Shown: positions 9,012 to 10,952 of the stretch, one piece after another | Position numbering within the stretch: the first letter of the stretch is position 1 | How the letters are laid out: each line of letters begins with the position of its first letter | From: Anaerolinea sp. | Lineage (GTDB): Bacteria > Chloroflexota > Anaerolineae > JAAEKA01 | Reading direction: 5' to 3' | Assembly: GCA_014879765.1 (NCBI GenBank) | Contig: JACSRL010000578.1 | Span: forward strand, 1 to 10,952 | DNA length: 10,952 nt | Made by a program: the position numbers and the translations under genes | The notes under the pieces: model-generated | Database searches by the model: none | What the model saw: only the letters and a program-made list of their open reading frames with translations | What the model was told of the DNA's origin: nothing

Positions 9012-9043
9012 CCAAACTTTAACCAAAACTTCACCGAAACTTG
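9006..9043 (+). promoter_or_regulatory. Three 11-bp phased direct repeats (Pho-box-like operator)
   Basis: ACCAAACTTTA (9011-9021), ACCAAAACTTC (9022-9032) and ACCGAAACTTG (9033-9043) follow each other with no gap, ending 2 bp before a TTGACA -35 box. Read in another phase, CATTAACC, CTTTAACC and ACTTCACC recur every 11 bp with 3-bp spacers, close to the CTTAACC-type octamers of cyanobacterial Pho boxes. One-helical-turn spacing next to a -35 is the usual layout for OmpR/PhoB-family activators. Binding is inference. Confidence 0.6.
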
Positions 9044-9045
9044 TA

Positions 9046-9075
9046 TTGACAAGCCGTTCTTGAGGATGCTATACT
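9046..9075 (+). promoter_or_regulatory. Sigma-70-type promoter of the acidic zinc-ribbon gene
   Basis: A perfect TTGACA (9046-9051), an 18-bp spacer and TATACT (9070-9075), preceded by TGC, an extended -10. It lies about 55 bp before the start codon at 9131. Confidence 0.8.
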
Positions 9076-9130
9076 GCGGCTGTCTACCGTGGCAGTTGGT
9101 TCACGACTTATTTAGCAGGAGAACGCACAC

Positions 9131-9379
9131 ATGTCTCTATCAAAGGCAAGAGACGTCGAGGTTCTGGAAGGCGAGTGGGAGTGCATGGACTGCGGCTACA
9201 TCGAAGAGGGCCCGTCCAACCGCCGCCCCAAGCGATGCCCGGAGTGCAACGCGCCTGGTTCTGTGTTCGAGTTCTTCGAGTACGAAGACGAGGACTGGAA
9301 CGATGACGACGACTTCGAGGAATACGAGGACTTCGACGACGATTTCGACGATGATTACGACTACGATGACGATGAATAG
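9131..9379 (+). CDS. Rubredoxin-like zinc ribbon with acidic-aromatic tail
   Basis: An 82-residue protein in two parts. Residues 13-42 form a rubredoxin-like metal site: WECMDCGYIEEGP with Cys 18 and 21, then RPKRCPECNAPG with Cys 36 and 39, as in the C-terminal domain of rubrerythrins. Residues 46-82 contain only Asp/Glu (25), Phe/Tyr/Trp (11) and one Asn, with no basic or aliphatic residue. The ribbon may bind iron or zinc, and the tail suggests binding of basic partners or condensate-like behaviour; neither role is shown by sequence. AGGAG (9117-9121) lies 9 bases before the ATG, with a good promoter upstream and a terminator 68 bp downstream, so it is a monocistronic unit with complete signals. 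The tail is not a frameshift artefact, because codon choice (GAC/GAT, GAG/GAA) stays normal to the TAG stop. Confidence 0.85.
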   Translation: MSLSKARDVEVLEGEWECMDCGYIEEGPSNRRPKRCPECNAPGSVFEFFEYEDEDWNDDDDFEEYEDFDDDFDDDYDYDDDE

Positions 9380-9447
9380 ATGATCTGGTCGTAGCCATCG
9401 CGCCAGGGCGCCGAGCCCATTCGGGGGGCGAGACCTGGCCCATTAAG

Positions 9448-9477
9448 AAAGCGGAGCCACACAGTGGCTCCGCTTTT
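9448..9477 (+). terminator. Rho-independent terminator
   Basis: A 13-bp stem, AAAGCGGAGCCAC (9448-9460) with GTGGCTCCGCTTT (9464-9476), a 3-base ACA loop and a run of four T. The A-run on the other side makes it potentially bidirectional. It ends the acidic zinc-ribbon transcript. Confidence 0.88.
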
Positions 9478-9490
9478 CATTGAACCGACG

Positions 9491-9609
9491 TAACTGCTCA
9501 GGCTTGGCATTAGAAACCGGGTTTTTGTCTCGCAGACCAAGGTCATGGCGCCATGAAAGGCCGTGGCGAAGACGAAAACCATGCCACACGAGAAAAACCC
9601 GGTTTCTGA
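9491..9609. repeat. Foldback dispersed repeat, copy B
   Basis: The left box TAACTGCTCAGG (9491-9502) is followed by AGAAACCGGGTTTTT (9512-9526) and its exact reverse complement at 9593-9607. The outer edges are 96 bp apart. The inner 66 bp are not a continuous palindrome, though ATGGCGCCAT (9545-9554) is one. The right arm with flanks (9587-9612) is a 26-base exact inverted match to copy C. It lies between two convergent genes. Confidence 0.88.
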
Positions 9610-9610
9610 A

Positions 9611-9724
9611 CGCTGGCTGACTGCCAGCGAAGCCTTTTGCCGTCAAGAGCCTGGCATAGCTTCAACCGGCCGGCTTTGCCGTCCAAAGTCTGGTACGTCA
9701 AGCTCCGCCGAAGCATCCCCGGTC
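9611..9724. other. Gene-free spacer with a small hairpin and a decayed direct repeat
   Basis: No gene is supported between copy B and the LysW-like stop. CGCTGGC (9611-9617) pairs with GCCAGCG (9623-9629) around a 5-base loop. A phrase containing TTTGCCGTC and a CTGG(C/T)A ending occurs at about 9636-9655 and again, diverged, at 9675-9695. No clear terminator for the minus-strand operon is visible. Confidence 0.5.
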
Positions 9725-9937
9725 TCACTTCTTCTCCTGGTTGCGCCGGCCGCGCCGGCCCAGCTTGGGATCATCCGCGGCCGCGTCCAGCTCCAAAGGA
9801 AAGTCAAGCTCCGGCGGATCCAGCGAGACGATCTGCAACAGGCAATCGCAGCGCGGGCAGAACAGCATGCTCTTCACCAACAGGCTGCGAGGGACGGAGA
9901 TGTGCGCGTCGCACAGGGGACAGATGGCCACGCTCAT
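9725..9937 (-). CDS. LysW-like small zinc-ribbon protein
   Basis: A 70-residue protein with a single zinc ribbon, CPLC (Cys 6 and 9) and CPRC (Cys 27 and 30), followed by LLQIVSLDPPELDFPLEL. This resembles LysW-type amino-group carrier proteins (CPxC...CxxCGxxLEVV..DP). The C-terminal EDWGE of LysW, whose terminal Glu carries the substrate, is missing; instead there is an acidic stretch and a basic tail (LGRRGRRNQEKK). A carrier role in lysine or arginine synthesis is therefore unlikely, and a structural or regulatory zinc ribbon fits better. The start ATG overlaps the stop of a 28-codon ORF (ATGA) and has no good ribosome site of its own, so it probably depends on coupling. It is the last gene of the regulator operon. 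Confidence 0.72.
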   Translation of the reverse strand: MSVAICPLCDAHISVPRSLLVKSMLFCPRCDCLLQIVSLDPPELDFPLELDAAADDPKLGRRGRRNQEKK

Positions 9938-10020
9938 AGCTCGATGGTGATGCCAATCGCCCAGCAGTAGCCCTCGTCCCCGTTGACCCGGTCGGTCATC
10001 CGGCAGCGAACAACGGCCAT
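9934..10020 (-). CDS. 28-residue small ORF coupled to LysW-like gene
   Basis: This reading frame encodes a 28-residue peptide beginning MAVVRCRMTDRVNGDEGY and ending CWAIGITIEL. The evidence that it is translated is a strong GAGGAG (10030-10035) 9 bases before its ATG and a stop that overlaps the next start as ATGA; the next gene lacks its own ribosome site. It contains two Cys (6 and 19) and a hydrophobic C-terminal half. I do not recognise it. It could be a genuine small protein, a leader that sets translation of the LysW-like gene, or the N-terminal remnant of a longer gene. It starts 55 bp after the regulator stop. Confidence 0.6.
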   Translation of the reverse strand: MAVVRCRMTDRVNGDEGYCWAIGITIEL

Positions 10021-10029
10021 AGACTTCGT

Positions 10030-10035
10030 CTCCTC
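10030..10035 (-). promoter_or_regulatory. Shine-Dalgarno GAGGAG of the small ORF
   Basis: GAGGAG on the minus strand, 9 bases before the ATG at 10020. It is the strongest ribosome site in this operon and the main reason for calling the 28-codon ORF real. Confidence 0.7.
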
Positions 10036-10075
10036 GGTGAATAGCGCCCGACCAACAGGCGCCGCCAGGGTGGGA

Positions 10076-10729
10076 TCACTCCTCAAAGTCAGGATCCACC
10101 AAGATGTAGCCCTGGCCCCGCACAGCCTGGATGTAGTTCTTGAACGGCGCTCCCAGCGTGCGGCGCAGTTGTACGATGTGTACCTTGATCAGATCGCGCT
10201 TGGTTTCGTCGTCGGCGCTCTCCGGCCCCCAAACCGCGCTGGCCAGGTCATGGTGCGAGACCACCACGTTGGCGTGCAGCGCCAGTTGGTGCAGGATGCG
10301 AAACTGGATCGGCGACAGCTTGACCCAGCCATCGCCCATGGTCACGCGCATGCGCCCGGCGTGGATGCGCATCTGCCCGACTTGCAGCACCTGCGTCGCG
10401 CGCACGCGCTCGCTCTGGCTTTGCAGATAGGCCAACAGGTCGGCCAGGCGTTGGCGCTCCTCGCTGCCGCCGATGCGCTTGCTGTCGGCCGAGGTGAGGA
10501 AGACCAGGGGCAAACGCGTGCTGCGGCTGAACGCGGCGCTCAACTGCTCGCCGCCCGCCGCCAGACTCTCCTGTTCCAGGACGATCAGGTCGGGGAATTG
10601 CGCCTCCAACTGCCAATGGTGAAGGGTGCCCAGATCAGGGAGATATGCAACGTCGGCCTCTTGCTGAGCAAGAAGCGCTTTGACTTCGTGGAAGAACCGC
10701 GGCTCGGAATGCACCACCAGAACATGCAT
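10076..10729 (-). CDS. OmpR-type transcription regulator with degenerate receiver
   Basis: A 217-residue protein. The C-terminal half (about 112-213) is a winged-helix Trans_reg_C DNA-binding domain: VKLSPIQFRILHQLALHANVVVSHHDLASAVWG, then the recognition-helix region DLIKVHIVQLRRTLG and the wing YIQAVRGQGYILVDP. The N-terminal half starts like a receiver (MHVLVVHSEPRFFHEV), but the acidic pocket is HSE rather than a DD pair, the phospho-acceptor position is Glu (E52 in PDLIVLEQ), and after VFLTSADSK the GADDYLxKPF segment (beta-5 and conserved Lys) is missing. It is therefore probably not controlled by a histidine kinase. The ATG at 10729 is chosen because the receiver-like strand begins there; the frame opens at 10816, within the promoter -35. 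No Shine-Dalgarno is visible. It is first in an operon with the small ORF and LysW-like gene. Confidence 0.86.
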   Translation of the reverse strand: MHVLVVHSEPRFFHEVKALLAQQEADVAYLPDLGTLHHWQLEAQFPDLIVLEQESLAAGGEQLSAAFSRSTRLPLVFLTSADSKRIGGSEERQRLADLLAYLQSQSERVRATQVLQVGQMRIHAGRMRVTMGDGWVKLSPIQFRILHQLALHANVVVSHHDLASAVWGPESADDETKRDLIKVHIVQLRRTLGAPFKNYIQAVRGQGYILVDPDFEE

Positions 10730-10788
10730 GGCTGGGACGACAGGAAACAGGGTTTCGTGTTGCAGGGTCAGCGCCCTGGCGCGCCCGC

Positions 10789-10816
10789 ATTGTATTCTCT
10801 TTTGGCCAGTTGTCAA
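10789..10816 (-). promoter_or_regulatory. Sigma-70-type promoter of the regulator operon
   Basis: On the minus strand: a perfect TTGACA (10811-10816), a 16-bp spacer and TACAAT (10789-10794). Initiation near 10782 gives a leader of about 53 bases before the ATG at 10729 and excludes the longer in-frame start at 10816. Confidence 0.78.
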
Positions 10817-10847
10817 TATACATCGGGTTGGCGCGGCGCTGCGCAGC

Positions 10848-10876
10848 CTGACATTTCCTGGCCCCTATGCTATAAT
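10848..10876 (+). promoter_or_regulatory. Divergent extended -10 promoter leading out of the window
   Basis: CTGACA (10848-10853), a 17-bp spacer and a perfect TATAAT (10871-10876) preceded by TGC. A 10-bp palindrome GCTGCGCAGC (10838-10847) abuts the -35, and the opposing promoter's -35 is 31 bp away, so shared control is possible. Its gene is beyond the window. Confidence 0.78.
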
Positions 10877-10885
10877 CGCCGCGCG

Positions 10886-10952
10886 TAACTGCTCAGCCCG
10901 TCGTTCAGAAACCGGGTTTTTCTCGTGCGTCCATGGTCTTCGTCTGCGCAAC
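10886..10952. repeat. Foldback dispersed repeat, copy C (cut by window end)
   Basis: TAACTGCTCAGC (10886-10897), then AGAAACCGGGTTTTT (10907-10921), with the same 21-base offset as copy B. Bases 10902-10927 are an exact reverse complement of 9587-9612 in copy B, and similarity continues in diverged form to the window edge. The right arm is not included. It starts about three bases after the predicted transcription start of the promoter at 10848-10876. Confidence 0.8.

Noticed and set aside
9983..10888. A 301-codon plus-strand frame
   Set aside because: It lies opposite the winged-helix regulator and runs through its promoter; no domain and no ribosome site, so it is a shadow.

Overview
The window is high-GC bacterial DNA, densely coded on both strands. 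ClpC, a class-B DnaJ, an eRF1/Vms1-like (baeRF) protein, a CHAT protease, heptanucleotide tandem arrays between genes and many short zinc-ribbon proteins together suggest a Chloroflexota genome (Anaerolineae-like). This is inference from gene content and style; no rRNA or tRNA gene is present to confirm it.

Layout. (1) 1-1488, plus strand: a GTAG-hairpin, a REP-associated/IS200-like Y1 (HUH) transposase and a CHAT-domain cysteine protease whose start overlaps the transposase stop (ATGA), closed by a perfect 20-bp hairpin. (2) 1579-6599, minus strand: a protein quality-control block transcribed as J-domain co-chaperone, then baeRF protein 24 bp downstream, then a roughly 425-bp gap filled with heptamer arrays in a 67-bp higher-order repeat, then clpC. 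(3) 6600-9011, plus strand: a foldback repeat and a near-leaderless promoter, xseA, a second heptamer array that supplies the xseA stop codon, xseB, and a four-helix membrane protein. (4) 9006-9477, plus strand: three 11-bp phased repeats (Pho-box-like), a sigma-70-type promoter, a small rubredoxin-like zinc ribbon with a purely acidic/aromatic tail, and a terminator. (5) 9725-10816, minus strand: a strong promoter, an OmpR-type regulator with a degenerate receiver (Glu at the phospho-acceptor position), a 28-residue small ORF and a LysW-like zinc ribbon overlapping it by ATGA. (6) 10848-10952: a divergent promoter leading into another copy of the foldback repeat and out of the window.

How the genes may work together. 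The J-protein, the peptidyl-tRNA-release-factor-like protein and the ClpC unfoldase fit a proteostasis or ribosome-rescue neighbourhood. XseA and XseB form exonuclease VII. The Y1 nuclease/CHAT protease pair is the best candidate here for an undescribed two-gene system, because HUH nucleases and CHAT proteases are not standard partners and these two are translationally coupled. A 96-bp foldback repeat with 15-bp arms occurs in two complete copies and one partial copy, and marks intergenic regions of the right half.
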